Assembly (NCBI GenBank): GCA_947478175.1
Contig: CANJUQ010000006.1
Span: 1 to 64,000, forward strand
Direction of reading: 5' to 3'
Source of the DNA: Thiotrichales bacterium
Lineage (GTDB): Bacteria; Pseudomonadota; Gammaproteobacteria; Francisellales; CACEW01
Length of the DNA stretch: 64,000 nucleotides
The notes below the pieces were generated by a model. It had not been told where the DNA came from and searched no databases. It worked only from the letters and a program-made list of their open reading frames with translations. The position numbers and the translations under genes were made by a program. Positions 20,531 through 28,406 of the stretch are shown piece by piece. The stretch's first letter is position 1. Every line of letters starts with the position of its first letter.

Positions 20531-21202
20531 TTAAGACAGCACTTCTGAAACAGAAGAGCCCATACCTTGACGAACATTATCAAGCAATGCTTTTTTCTCA
20601 GCTTCGACTTCTTGGACTAAATCCGTATCTTCTAAATAATTATAAAGCGTCTGAGCATGACAGCCGACGAGCTTAGCAATTGAGGCTTTATTAATATCCA
20701 GCGCTAAATATTTTTTAATCTCTACTCTGAATTTATCTAATTTACGGCTCTTATTTTTGCGACCTCTTGGACGACCCAAAGGCAATCCAGCCGCGCGGCG
20801 TCTTGCCAATGCATCTGTTGTTCGCTTGGTCACAAACTCACCTTCGATGCATTTGAACAAAGTGATAAATTTCTCAGTGTCATAGACTTTCTCAGGGGAA
20901 AATACTTGACCATATTTAACCAAGTGCAGGGTCACACCACGCGCACTGAGCAAATCTAAAACTTCTAAAACTTGTAAAGTCGAACAAGCTAAATCAGAGG
21001 CTTCAAAAACAACTAGGCTATCGCCAGCGCTAGCATGGCTAATCAAAGAATGCAGCTGTCGTTTTTCCCAGTGTTGTTTATTGCCATTAACATCTTGGAT
21101 CATTTTGGTGTACTGAAAATTATGCGTTTTAGCATAGTGCTGCAGCTCTTTTTCAACTTCTTGCTCTTGTGGACGTTCCGCTGAACAGTACGCATAAAAC
21201 AT
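20531..21202 (-). CDS. Serine-recombinase-like DNA-binding protein lacking catalytic residues
   Basis: A 223-residue protein with the resolvase/invertase layout: N-terminal domain, long helix (GEFVTKRTTDALARRRAAG), LPLGRPRGRKNKS linker, and a C-terminal Hin-like helix-turn-helix (INKASIAKLVGCHAQTLYNY). The active site is missing. Where Hin and resolvases have GYxRVS the protein has AYCSAE, so catalytic Ser and Arg8 are lost. KLDRLGR is replaced by FEASDLAC (residues 66-73), losing Asp67, Arg68 and Arg71. A DNA-binding regulator or architectural role is the likeliest reading. It is a paralogue of the 28955-29575 product. Start ATG 21202 has a purine-rich site (TAGGGGG) upstream. Confidence 0.85.
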   Translation of the reverse strand: MFYAYCSAERPQEQEVEKELQHYAKTHNFQYTKMIQDVNGNKQHWEKRQLHSLISHASAGDSLVVFEASDLACSTLQVLEVLDLLSARGVTLHLVKYGQVFSPEKVYDTEKFITLFKCIEGEFVTKRTTDALARRRAAGLPLGRPRGRKNKSRKLDKFRVEIKKYLALDINKASIAKLVGCHAQTLYNYLEDTDLVQEVEAEKKALLDNVRQGMGSSVSEVLS

Positions 21203-21273
21203 GGATTTTCCCCCTAAAGATAAACTCTGATCCTGAAGCGACTCAATCGGACGCCCCTTATTTGAGGCCGCGG

Positions 21274-21301
21274 ATTTTACACTCGTCTTTCCTTATTTCA
21301 A
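21274..21301 (-). promoter_or_regulatory. Sigma70-type promoter for the recombinase-like gene and can
   Basis: Reading the minus strand, TTGAAA (21301-21296), a 16-nt spacer and TAAAAT (21279-21274) give a good -35/-10 pair, roughly 70 bp upstream of the start codon. The resulting leader of about 65 nt leaves room for regulation. Confidence 0.5.
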
Positions 21302-21403
21302 ATGTCTATTTTTACTATTTTTATCAATCTTTTTTATCACTAGCACTTACCAGGTTGGTTCTTTATGATGGCGCCCCTTAGGATTCTCCCCCATTAATAA
21401 AAT

Positions 21404-22396
21404 ATGACCCAAAAAACATGGCAAACCCAACTGGCAGAATGCATTACATCTCTCCCAGAACTCTGCGAATATTTAAATATATCTTTATTAGATATTGAAA
21501 AAAGACTGCCTGCCGCCCAACTTTTTTCTATCAAAGTTCCCCGATCTTTTGCTGACAGAATTCAAAAAAAAAATCTTCAAGACCCTTTATTACTTCAAGT
21601 CTTAGCCAAAACAGAAGAATTAAAACCGACTGAAGGCTTCTGCACGGACCCGCTTCAAGAAAAAAATTCCAATCCACTCCCTGGCTTGTTACATAAATAT
21701 CAGGGGCGAGTTCTCATCATGCTGCATGGAACTTGCGCCATTCACTGTCGCTATTGTTTCAGACGCAATTTTCCTTATGACGACAATCGACCTGGGTTAG
21801 CTGGATTTAAAAAAATCTTAAATTATTTGCAAGAAGATGCCTCTATTGAAGAAGTAATTTTTAGTGGCGGAGATCCTTGGGTAAATAGTGACGCCCTTCT
21901 GACTTCTCTACTCACTCAGCTCAATACAGTCTCCCATCTAAAGAGAGTCCGTTTTCATACGCGTCTTCCTGTCGTTCTGCCTGATCGAATTACAGATGGA
22001 TTAATCACAGCATTAAAAACCTCACACCATGAATTAGTCCTAGTGATTCATTCTAATTCTGCCCAAGAAATAGACCGCTCTGTTCAAAACGCTTTACTAA
22101 AACTAAAACCCCACATGACTCTGTTAAACCAAGCAGTTTTATTACGAGGGATTAATGACACACCTGAACAACAAATCCAGCTCCATAAAACTTTATTTAA
22201 TTGCGGCGTGCTGCCCTATTACTTACATCTATTAGATAAGACCCAAGGGGTCGCCCATTTTGATGTCCCCGAAGAAGAAGCCAAAAATTTAATTAAAATT
22301 ATTCAATCTCAATTGCCCGGCTACCTAGTTCCCAGATTAGCCCGAGAAGTTCCCATGGAAAAATCCAAGACAGTCATAGGAATTAATGAGGCATAA
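21404..22396 (+). CDS. epmB: EF-P beta-lysylation protein EpmB (lysine 2,3-aminomutase family)
   Basis: Radical-SAM, PLP-dependent enzyme converting (S)-alpha-lysine to (R)-beta-lysine, which EpmA then attaches to elongation factor P so that polyproline stretches are translated. The 330-residue protein carries the iron-sulfur motif GTCAIHCRYCFRR (Cys111, Cys115, Cys118), then EEVIFSGGDPWVNSD. EpmB is shorter than true catabolic lysine 2,3-aminomutases (over 400 residues), and this size fits EpmB. efp usually lies next to it but is not in this neighbourhood; the divergent upstream gene is the recombinase-like protein. Confidence 0.93.
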   Translation: MTQKTWQTQLAECITSLPELCEYLNISLLDIEKRLPAAQLFSIKVPRSFADRIQKKNLQDPLLLQVLAKTEELKPTEGFCTDPLQEKNSNPLPGLLHKYQGRVLIMLHGTCAIHCRYCFRRNFPYDDNRPGLAGFKKILNYLQEDASIEEVIFSGGDPWVNSDALLTSLLTQLNTVSHLKRVRFHTRLPVVLPDRITDGLITALKTSHHELVLVIHSNSAQEIDRSVQNALLKLKPHMTLLNQAVLLRGINDTPEQQIQLHKTLFNCGVLPYYLHLLDKTQGVAHFDVPEEEAKNLIKIIQSQLPGYLVPRLAREVPMEKSKTVIGINEA

Positions 22397-22420
22397 AGTG
22401 TTGGATGAACCGGATAACTC

Positions 22421-22453
22421 GCACGCTAATACAGTTTTTTTGCGTTAGTGTGC
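22421..22453. terminator. Hairpin between convergent epmB and rsmH
   Basis: GCACGCTAAT (22421-22430) pairs over 10 bp, with two G-U pairs, with GTTAGTGTGC (22444-22453), and the loop holds a run of seven T. A third copy of the unit, TCGCACACTAATAC, lies in direct orientation at 22475-22488, one mismatch from TCGCACGCTAATAC at 22419-22432. It probably terminates epmB. Confidence 0.5.
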
Positions 22454-22523
22454 AACCAATAACATGTCTATAGTTCGCACACTAATACATAGAATTAAAA
22501 TAAAAATAATAAAACAAATAAAT

Positions 22524-23450
22524 TCAATACGATAAAAAAATACCTGCCCGCATAATCGCGGATCTAGCTCGATTGTTTTTTTCTAATTCAAGTTCGCTAG
22601 GTTTTAATTTTTTATCTAATAATTTCCAAGTCGGCTTAAAATTAGATCTCACAGGCAGCCCTCTGGGCAACTCAGGTTCTTTGGTTTTGCTATTAAAAAA
22701 AGTTTTAACCAAACGATCTTCTAACGAATGAAAACTAATGATCCCCAACCGGCCATTTGGCGCTAAGATTTTTTCGATATTTTTTAAAAAAATTTCTAAG
22801 TCTTCTAGTTCTTTATTTAAATAAATTCTCAAAGCTTGAAAAGACCGTGTTGCCGGATGTTTATGCTTATCTCGAACCGGCATGGCCTCAGCAATAATAC
22901 TGGCCAAATCTCGCGTAGTTAAAATCGGAGAAAGTACTCGACGCAGGACAATTGATTTTGCAATTCTTCGACTGAATTTTTCATCGCCATAATTAAATAA
23001 AATATTGGCTAAATCACTTTCAGAAACTTGTTCTAAAAACTCAGAACAGGTCTGGCCTTGTGTTTGATCCATGCGCATATCCAATGGCCCGTCATTCATA
23101 AAGCTCATACCCCGTTCTGCTTGATCTATTTGAGGTGAAGACACCCCTAGATCTAATAACACGGCATTAGCTTTTCCCAATACCCCCAAATTCTTGGCAA
23201 TATTTTCTATATCTGAAAAAGAACCATGAACTATTTCAAATCGGGAGTCTTTAATATTTTCTTTGGCGTGATTCACGGCGGTAAGATCTTTATCGATCCC
23301 AATCAAGCGCCCTGAGGGGCCTAATTTTTCAAGAATCAATCGACTGTGCCCGCCCCGTCCAAACGTCCCATCGATGACAATATCATTGGGTTCCAAACAA
23401 AGGGCCTCAACGGCTTCTTCTAATAAAACAGTGATGTGCTGACCTGACAA
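22524..23450 (-). CDS. rsmH: 16S rRNA (cytosine(1402)-N(4))-methyltransferase RsmH
   Basis: Methylates N4 of C1402 in the decoding region of 16S rRNA. The 308-residue protein shows HITVLLEEAVEAL, the SAM-binding motif VIDGTFGRGGHSRLILE, IGIDKDLTA, VLLDLGVSSPQIDQAERGMS, PATRSFQALRIYLNKEL and the C-terminal ISFHSLEDRLVK. In nearly all gammaproteobacteria rsmH (mraW) is the second gene of the dcw cell-division cluster, after mraZ and before ftsL. Here neither is present: the gene ends convergent to epmB and starts divergent from the acetolactate synthase gene. It is therefore an isolated copy. Confidence 0.97.
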   Translation of the reverse strand: MSGQHITVLLEEAVEALCLEPNDIVIDGTFGRGGHSRLILEKLGPSGRLIGIDKDLTAVNHAKENIKDSRFEIVHGSFSDIENIAKNLGVLGKANAVLLDLGVSSPQIDQAERGMSFMNDGPLDMRMDQTQGQTCSEFLEQVSESDLANILFNYGDEKFSRRIAKSIVLRRVLSPILTTRDLASIIAEAMPVRDKHKHPATRSFQALRIYLNKELEDLEIFLKNIEKILAPNGRLGIISFHSLEDRLVKTFFNSKTKEPELPRGLPVRSNFKPTWKLLDKKLKPSELELEKNNRARSAIMRAGIFLSY

Positions 23451-23528
23451 TTTATCTATCTCTCAACTTTAAAAATTCAACCTAAACTCGGGCCCGCACT
23501 GTACCTGGAGAAACCTGGAGAAGCCAAG

Positions 23529-25229
23529 ATGTCTAGCGCTCTTAACACTCAACCTATGCATTCCAGCAAAAATTCTGGCGCGATTTCTGGCGCAAAGTTA
23601 TTAGTCCAATGTTTAGAAAAACAAGGTGTCACCCGAATATTTGGCATCCCAGGGGCCAAAATAGATACTGTTTTTAATGAATTATTAGACAGCCAAATAG
23701 AATTAATCTTGTGTCGACATGAACAAAACGCGGCGTTCATGGCTGCGGCTCATGGCAGACTGACCGGTGAGCCAGGCGTGGTCTTAGTCACTTCAGGTCC
23801 TGGGGTTTCAAACCTGGCAACGGGTCTTCTCACGGCCACTACTGAAGGGGATCCTATTGTCGCTATTGGCGGCAATGTCGCTCGATCCATGAAACTCAAA
23901 GAGTCCCATCAATCCACTAACAACATAAAATTATTAGAAGCTGCGACTAAATTTTGCGTAGAAGTTCCCCAAGCTAAAAATATTCCTGAAATCATCGACA
24001 ACGCCTTTCGCATTGCTAAAAAATCCAGACGTGGCGCGACGTTTATTAGCTTCCCCCAAGATATAGGCCATGAACTAACAGACACACCGGCTCATGAGCC
24101 CCTTCGAAAACTTCAATTTGGTCATGCGCCTTTGGATTTAATTCAAGAAGTCGCTAACAAAATTTCTCAAGCCCACCTGCCTATTTTATTACTCGGCCAA
24201 GAAGCCAGCCGACCTGAAAATACTCAGGCTATTCGTACACTACTTCATAAAACAAAACTCCCCGTCATTGGAACTTACCAAGCGGCCGGAGCTATTTCTC
24301 ATGATCTTTTAGAATGTTTTGTCGGTCGCGTAGGGTTATTTAAAAATCAGCCGGGGGATCTTTTAATTGATCAAGCGGATTTGATTATTTCTATTGGCTT
24401 TAACCCAACAGAATATGACCCCGAACTTTGGAATCCTTTAGCCCAAAAGAAAATTATTGCGATTGATTATCAAATGGCGGATATCCGAACTTGTTATGCG
24501 CCTTCTATAGAATTATTGGGCAATATTGAAAACACTTTAAAACATCTATCTGATTTTTTATTTTCCAGTCCACTTAAACAAATTTCATTGATCCAAAAAC
24601 TCCAATCTGACCATGATAATTTTCATCTCTCTCACAGCCCCAATACCATTCATCCTTTAGAATTTATCCGCCATCTACGAACCTCTATTTCTGATCAAAC
24701 CCAATATCAAACCATCGTTACTTGCGATATTGGCTCTCATTACATGTGGATGGCGCGATATTTTTATACTTTTGAACCGCATCATCTTTTATTCAGCAAT
24801 GGCCAGCAGACACTGGGCGTTGCTTTACCCTGGGCCATTTCTGCCAGCTTATGCCAGCCTCACAAAAAAATTATTTCCATCTCAGGTGATGGCGGTTTTT
24901 TATTTTCTAGCATGGAACTTGAAACGGCTGTTCGTTATCAAAGACCCTTGATTCACTTCGTTTGGGTCGATGGGACCTATAACATGGTCAAAGAACAGCA
25001 GCTCATGAAATATCACCGAGAATCCGGCGTGGCTTTAGGAAAAATAGATCTTGTAAACTATGCCAAAAGCTTTGGAGCCATGGGTGAAAAACTAACCCAT
25101 GCCAAACAAATCCCTGAACTACTTAAAAAATATGAAAACCATCTAGGCCCGGTCCTAGTCGAAGTCCCCATTAACTATCAAGACAATCCTGTTTTATTCC
25201 AGTCCCTTCATACAGAACAAGGCGGTTAA
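23529..25229 (+). CDS. alsS: Acetolactate synthase, catabolic AlsS type
   Basis: ThDP enzyme condensing two pyruvates to 2-acetolactate. The 566-residue product has the ThDP-activating Glu in LCRHEQNAAFMAAAHGRLTG, GPGVSNLATGLLTAT, and the C-terminal ThDP/Mg motif ISGDGGFLFSSMELETAVRY. No regulatory subunit gene (ilvN/ilvH) and no FAD-site features of IlvB are obvious, and the sequence looks like the AlsS/BudB branch that feeds acetoin and butanediol. A strong ribosome-binding site (GGAGAAGCCAAG) precedes ATG 23529. The gene is 10 bp upstream of an AlsD-like frame, which supports a catabolic role. Confidence 0.85.
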   Translation: MSSALNTQPMHSSKNSGAISGAKLLVQCLEKQGVTRIFGIPGAKIDTVFNELLDSQIELILCRHEQNAAFMAAAHGRLTGEPGVVLVTSGPGVSNLATGLLTATTEGDPIVAIGGNVARSMKLKESHQSTNNIKLLEAATKFCVEVPQAKNIPEIIDNAFRIAKKSRRGATFISFPQDIGHELTDTPAHEPLRKLQFGHAPLDLIQEVANKISQAHLPILLLGQEASRPENTQAIRTLLHKTKLPVIGTYQAAGAISHDLLECFVGRVGLFKNQPGDLLIDQADLIISIGFNPTEYDPELWNPLAQKKIIAIDYQMADIRTCYAPSIELLGNIENTLKHLSDFLFSSPLKQISLIQKLQSDHDNFHLSHSPNTIHPLEFIRHLRTSISDQTQYQTIVTCDIGSHYMWMARYFYTFEPHHLLFSNGQQTLGVALPWAISASLCQPHKKIISISGDGGFLFSSMELETAVRYQRPLIHFVWVDGTYNMVKEQQLMKYHRESGVALGKIDLVNYAKSFGAMGEKLTHAKQIPELLKKYENHLGPVLVEVPINYQDNPVLFQSLHTEQGG

Positions 25230-25239
25230 AATTTAACCT

Positions 25240-26088
25240 ATGAAAATCACTGAGCTTTCTCCAACCCCGAATCAACTTAGTTATATTGGCTCCGTCGAAG
25301 ATGTCATCGCAGCCAAAATCAATCCACAACTCAAAAACAAAAAATTTCACGCGAAAGATTTTGCCTATGGCTTTGAAATTGGATCACCCAAAGATTGGGA
25401 ATCCCTAGGCGAAACCGTCTTAGTTAATAACCTATGTTTCACTCAATCAACAGACTCAAAATCTAATCATTTTGGCCAAGCGATCTATGGCGAAGAATTT
25501 TTAACCAGCGGCATTTTTTTAATTCCCCATAGCGCCAAAGCTAATTTTTCAATCTCTTTTGAAAGCTTAAATCCCAATACGCTTTTAGCTTTTAAAGATT
25601 TTTATCAAAACCTTTATCAAAAAATTCAAAGACCTTTTGCGTTTATTTCGACAGTCCAATTTAAAAATTTATCTTGCAATGCTATCGCCAGACCGCCTAT
25701 TGACGGCAAGCCTATTTTTAAAAACACTTCAGAATATTATTTTATTCTCCCATGGGATTTGTCAGATCAAGCTGCTTTCATGGTCGGTGTGGTGGCTGAT
25801 TTTCAAGATCAATCTTCCAATAAAATTAATCAACAATTAAGCCCAGTTCTTTATCACAATCCTTTCGAAGAAAGTCACTCAGATAACCATAACCATTCAG
25901 ACAATTTAACCATGCATACTCATGCGATTACTTTGAAAAAATTTCCCAATCTAGATTCACAAAAAAACCCAATATTCAAACCAGACCAGGTCGAAAAAAC
26001 AGTTCATGTTTTTTCCGATCAAACTTTGATTCAAAAAATAGAAGGCTTGGTTTTTATGATTTCTGATATGAAGGTCCCAACCCAGTGA
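25240..26088 (+). CDS. Possible divergent acetolactate decarboxylase
   Basis: A 282-residue soluble protein with no secure family match by eye. Two features recall AlsD/BudA. The segment SFESLNPNTLLAFKDFYQNL followed by RPFAFISTVQF and NAIARPP parallels the AlsD stretch before its active site. A late HTH (in LTMHTHAITL) followed by VHVF could supply the HxH...H zinc ligands. The residues just before are His-rich (SHSDNHNHSDN). It lies 10 bp after alsS, where an acetolactate decarboxylase (acetolactate to acetoin) would be expected. It could instead be an unrelated cupin-like protein. Its stop overlaps the next start (GTGA). Confidence 0.4.
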   Translation: MKITELSPTPNQLSYIGSVEDVIAAKINPQLKNKKFHAKDFAYGFEIGSPKDWESLGETVLVNNLCFTQSTDSKSNHFGQAIYGEEFLTSGIFLIPHSAKANFSISFESLNPNTLLAFKDFYQNLYQKIQRPFAFISTVQFKNLSCNAIARPPIDGKPIFKNTSEYYFILPWDLSDQAAFMVGVVADFQDQSSNKINQQLSPVLYHNPFEESHSDNHNHSDNLTMHTHAITLKKFPNLDSQKNPIFKPDQVEKTVHVFSDQTLIQKIEGLVFMISDMKVPTQ

Positions 26089-27077
26089 ATCTTAATTTTT
26101 TAAAAACTAATTTCTCTCAAAACTTCTCTCAAAATAAAGACTGGCCTGTTTTATTATTTTGCAGCGGGGTTGTTTTATTTTTAAGCCTTTATCTACATTG
26201 GGTGAATTCTTTTCATTTTGACAGGCCCTTAATAACCCGTGACTTATTTTTATTTTCTCTCTGTGCATTGGCTTATTACGCTGCAAAAACAGCGGGCTAC
26301 CTTCAAGCCTCTCTATTAACTAGAAACTGCTGCTTATTACTTCTCATAGGCCTAATTATTGATACAGCACTTCATGTACTTCCCCTGACACCGTTTCGAT
26401 TGATTGACCCCCAGCTTGTTAAAACAGATCATTTTTTAGATTTTGATCTACCCACTTTTGTTTTTTGGATTAATCATCAATACCCATTCATGAGTTTCTT
26501 TCTTGGCGAGATCTACCACACACTCCCTTGTGCTTTTATCCCATGCATTTTTATCTTGCCTTGGGTTTCAGAAGCTCGCGCGAAAGAATTTTTGGTCCTG
26601 TTTTCACTCACCAATGCTATTGGTTTAAGTCTCTATTTTATTTTCCCTGCTATTGGCCCCATGGCGAGTTATCACTACCCATTAAACCCTCTTGAAAATC
26701 ATTATTTAAACGGCGTGACACAATTCAGGGCTCAGCCTCACTTATTTTTAAATCATTTTATTTCTGGAGATATTTCATTCCCGTCTTTTCATACTATTTT
26801 GGCGCTGATTTGTGCTTGGGTATGGCGTGATTTCCGATGGGTTTTTATGCCGTTTAGTCTCTGGAGCGTTTTAATTATTCTCTCGACGCTCACAACCGGC
26901 TGGCATTACTTAACAGATGTTATTGGCGGAATCTTAGTATTTATTATTTCTGTCCAACTTTGGCATCGCCTTAAGCAGCCATCTTTGTTACGATCCGCGC
27001 CGCAAGTTGGCCAGGCAATCGCTGGAAGTTTTCTTCTGGAGGAAAGTCCGGGCTCCACTGGGTATAACGCCAGCTAA
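26085..27077 (+). CDS. PAP2-superfamily integral membrane phosphatase/transferase
   Basis: A 330-residue protein with about eight hydrophobic segments. Two PAP2 signature elements are present near the C-terminus: GDISFPSFHTILAL (PSxH) and STLTTGWHYLTDVIGG (the xxxHxxxD motif). The pattern is closest to the Aur1/Ipt1-like PAP2 group, which transfers or removes phospho-head groups of lipids. It starts at GTG 26085 inside the stop of the preceding gene, so it is translationally coupled to it. The last 25 codons (27003-27077) are also the 5' end of rnpB, so the C-terminal tail VGQAIAGSFLLEESPG is RNase P RNA sequence read as protein. Confidence 0.85.
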   Translation: MNLNFLKTNFSQNFSQNKDWPVLLFCSGVVLFLSLYLHWVNSFHFDRPLITRDLFLFSLCALAYYAAKTAGYLQASLLTRNCCLLLLIGLIIDTALHVLPLTPFRLIDPQLVKTDHFLDFDLPTFVFWINHQYPFMSFFLGEIYHTLPCAFIPCIFILPWVSEARAKEFLVLFSLTNAIGLSLYFIFPAIGPMASYHYPLNPLENHYLNGVTQFRAQPHLFLNHFISGDISFPSFHTILALICAWVWRDFRWVFMPFSLWSVLIILSTLTTGWHYLTDVIGGILVFIISVQLWHRLKQPSLLRSAPQVGQAIAGSFLLEESPGSTGYNAS

Positions 27078-27344
27078 CGGCTGGGAGGTGTGAACCTACG
27101 GAAAGTGCCACAGAAAATATACCGCCCGGGTGTCAAAACCAGGGTAAGGGTGAAATGGTGCGGTAAGAGCGCACCGCACTTCTGGCAACAGAAGTGGCAG
27201 GGAAAACCCCGTTCGGAGCAAGACCAAATAGGAACTCTATGGCGTGGCCCGCGCTGAGTTCGGGTAGGTTGCTTGAGCGATTGAGTAATTAATCGCCTAG
27301 AGAAATGATTGCCCACGACAGAACCCGGCTTATCGGCTGACTTG
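27003..27344 (+). ncRNA. rnpB: RNase P RNA, bacterial type A
   Basis: Catalytic RNA that matures tRNA 5' ends. Highly conserved blocks are present in order: GGAGGAAAGTCCGGGCTCC, AGGGTAAGGGTGAAATGGTG, CGGTAAGAGCGCACCG, GGAGCAAGACCAAATAGG, GGGTAGGTTGCTTGAG and CCACGACAGAACCCGGCTTA. The P1 helix pairs AAGTTGGCC (from 27004) with GGCTGACTT (to 27343). A short T-run follows, possibly the terminator. The 5' end overlaps the PAP2 gene. Length of about 342 nt is slightly shorter than E. coli M1 RNA (377). Confidence 0.97.
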
Positions 27345-27469
27345 CCTTTTTATTTGATCTCTACTGGGTTGATTAGCTTAGATTTTAATTAATTAAATAT
27401 GAATTTTATCTAGCAGATTTTAACACGTAAAATTAGTGTTTTAACGGTGATGTTTTTATTGTTAAATAG

Positions 27470-27592
27470 CGCCGCTTCGTTGGTCAGACGGCCAGCAAGC
27501 TGATAACTCAGGAACGTGCTCAACGTTCAAACGCATCGGCAGTGTACTCTCTCCTCCTCCTAAAAACCTTGCCGGTGCGTTTTCTTATTTTT
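27470..27592 (+). ncRNA. Candidate small RNA with anti-Shine-Dalgarno loop
   Basis: About 120 nt with three stackable hairpins: TTGGTC-AGAC-GGCCAG (27479-27494), GAACGT-GCTCA-ACGTTC (27512-27528) and a 13-bp stem AAACGCATCGGCA / TGCCGGTGCGTTT (27529-27541 with 27570-27582) followed by a T-rich tract (TTTTCTTATTTTTC), as in an intrinsic terminator. The 28-nt loop of the last stem contains CTCTCTCCTCCTCCT, complementary to Shine-Dalgarno sequences. A weak TTAAAT -10-like box lies at 27462-27467. The terminator overlaps the aroE stop on the other strand. No family is recognised. A 24-codon minus-strand ORF here is a weaker alternative. Confidence 0.45.
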
Positions 27593-28406
27593 CTAAAATT
27601 TTTGCCCGGATCCCTTGGGTCTCTGGCCGAATCCCGCGCCAAATATAGAAACTCTCAGCGCCTTGTTCTATTAGCATACCCAAGCCATCTGAAGTTTTTG
27701 CTCGCGAATTTTTTCCCCAGATTAAAAATCTTGTCAGGCCTTTGCCATAAACCATGTCATAACACAAAGAACTTTCATCGATTAATCCATTGGGCAAAAT
27801 AATTTCTTCTTGGGACAACCCAGCAAATAATCCAACAGACGTCGCATTAATAACCAAATCAAATAAGCCCTGTCGTTTTGATAATTCTGAAAACTCACAA
27901 GCAGAGGCGTTAAATAACACAGCTAGTTCTACAGCTTTCTCAGGGGTTCTATTAGAAATCACTATTTCACGACAGCCTTGTTTAATTAACTCTGGCATAA
28001 CGCTTCTAGCCGCACCGCCGGCGCCTAGTAACAAGATTCTTTTATTTTTTAAAATTAACCCATGCGATTTTTCAAGATCTCGAACTAGGCCAATACCATC
28101 TGTACTAAATCCCTGAGTTTTACCCTCTGGCAAGACTTTGATTGTATTGAGAGCCCCCATCAAACGGGTTTCATCTGAAGGGAAATCAACCCATCGAAAA
28201 GCTTCTTCTTTAAAAGGGAGCGTCACGTTAAAGCCTTTCACACCCGCTTCCAGCAAAACTTGCATGTGATTTTCAAATTGGCCTGGGGGAATTTCTTGTT
28301 TGAAATAAACAATATCTTGCCCCGTCTGTTCAGCAAAAATCTGATGCAACTTAGGCGAAAGACTATGTGCAATGGGAGTCCCAACAACGCAATAACGATC
28401 TGTCAT
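27585..28406 (-). CDS. aroE: Shikimate dehydrogenase AroE
   Basis: NADP-dependent reduction of 3-dehydroshikimate to shikimate in aromatic amino-acid synthesis. Starting at ATG 28406 gives 273 residues: MTDRYCVVGTPIAHSLSPKL, the catalytic Lys in GFNVTLPFKEEA, LGALNTI-type LMGALNTIK, the dinucleotide motif LLLGAGGAARSVMPEL, and NATSVGL. The frame stays open 25 codons further upstream, but this stretch encodes a tandem FDLI repeat from AT-rich DNA and is not part of the protein. A near-by uvrB-side gene is unrelated, and aroE looks like a single-gene unit. Confidence 0.95.
   Translation of the reverse strand: MTDRYCVVGTPIAHSLSPKLHQIFAEQTGQDIVYFKQEIPPGQFENHMQVLLEAGVKGFNVTLPFKEEAFRWVDFPSDETRLMGALNTIKVLPEGKTQGFSTDGIGLVRDLEKSHGLILKNKRILLLGAGGAARSVMPELIKQGCREIVISNRTPEKAVELAVLFNASACEFSELSKRQGLFDLVINATSVGLFAGLSQEEIILPNGLIDESSLCYDMVYGKGLTRFLIWGKNSRAKTSDGLGMLIEQGAESFYIWRGIRPETQGIRAKILEK

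Noticed and set aside
20531..21202. Annotation as an active phase-variation invertase
   Set aside because: The catalytic Ser and most catalytic Arg residues are absent, and no inverted-repeat-flanked promoter segment is seen nearby.
27480..27554. Minus-strand 24-codon ORF with an AGGAGGAGG stretch upstream
   Set aside because: The purine stretch is about 14 nt or more from the ATG, too far for good initiation; the plus-strand hairpin/T-tract reading explains the region better. Kept only as an alternative.
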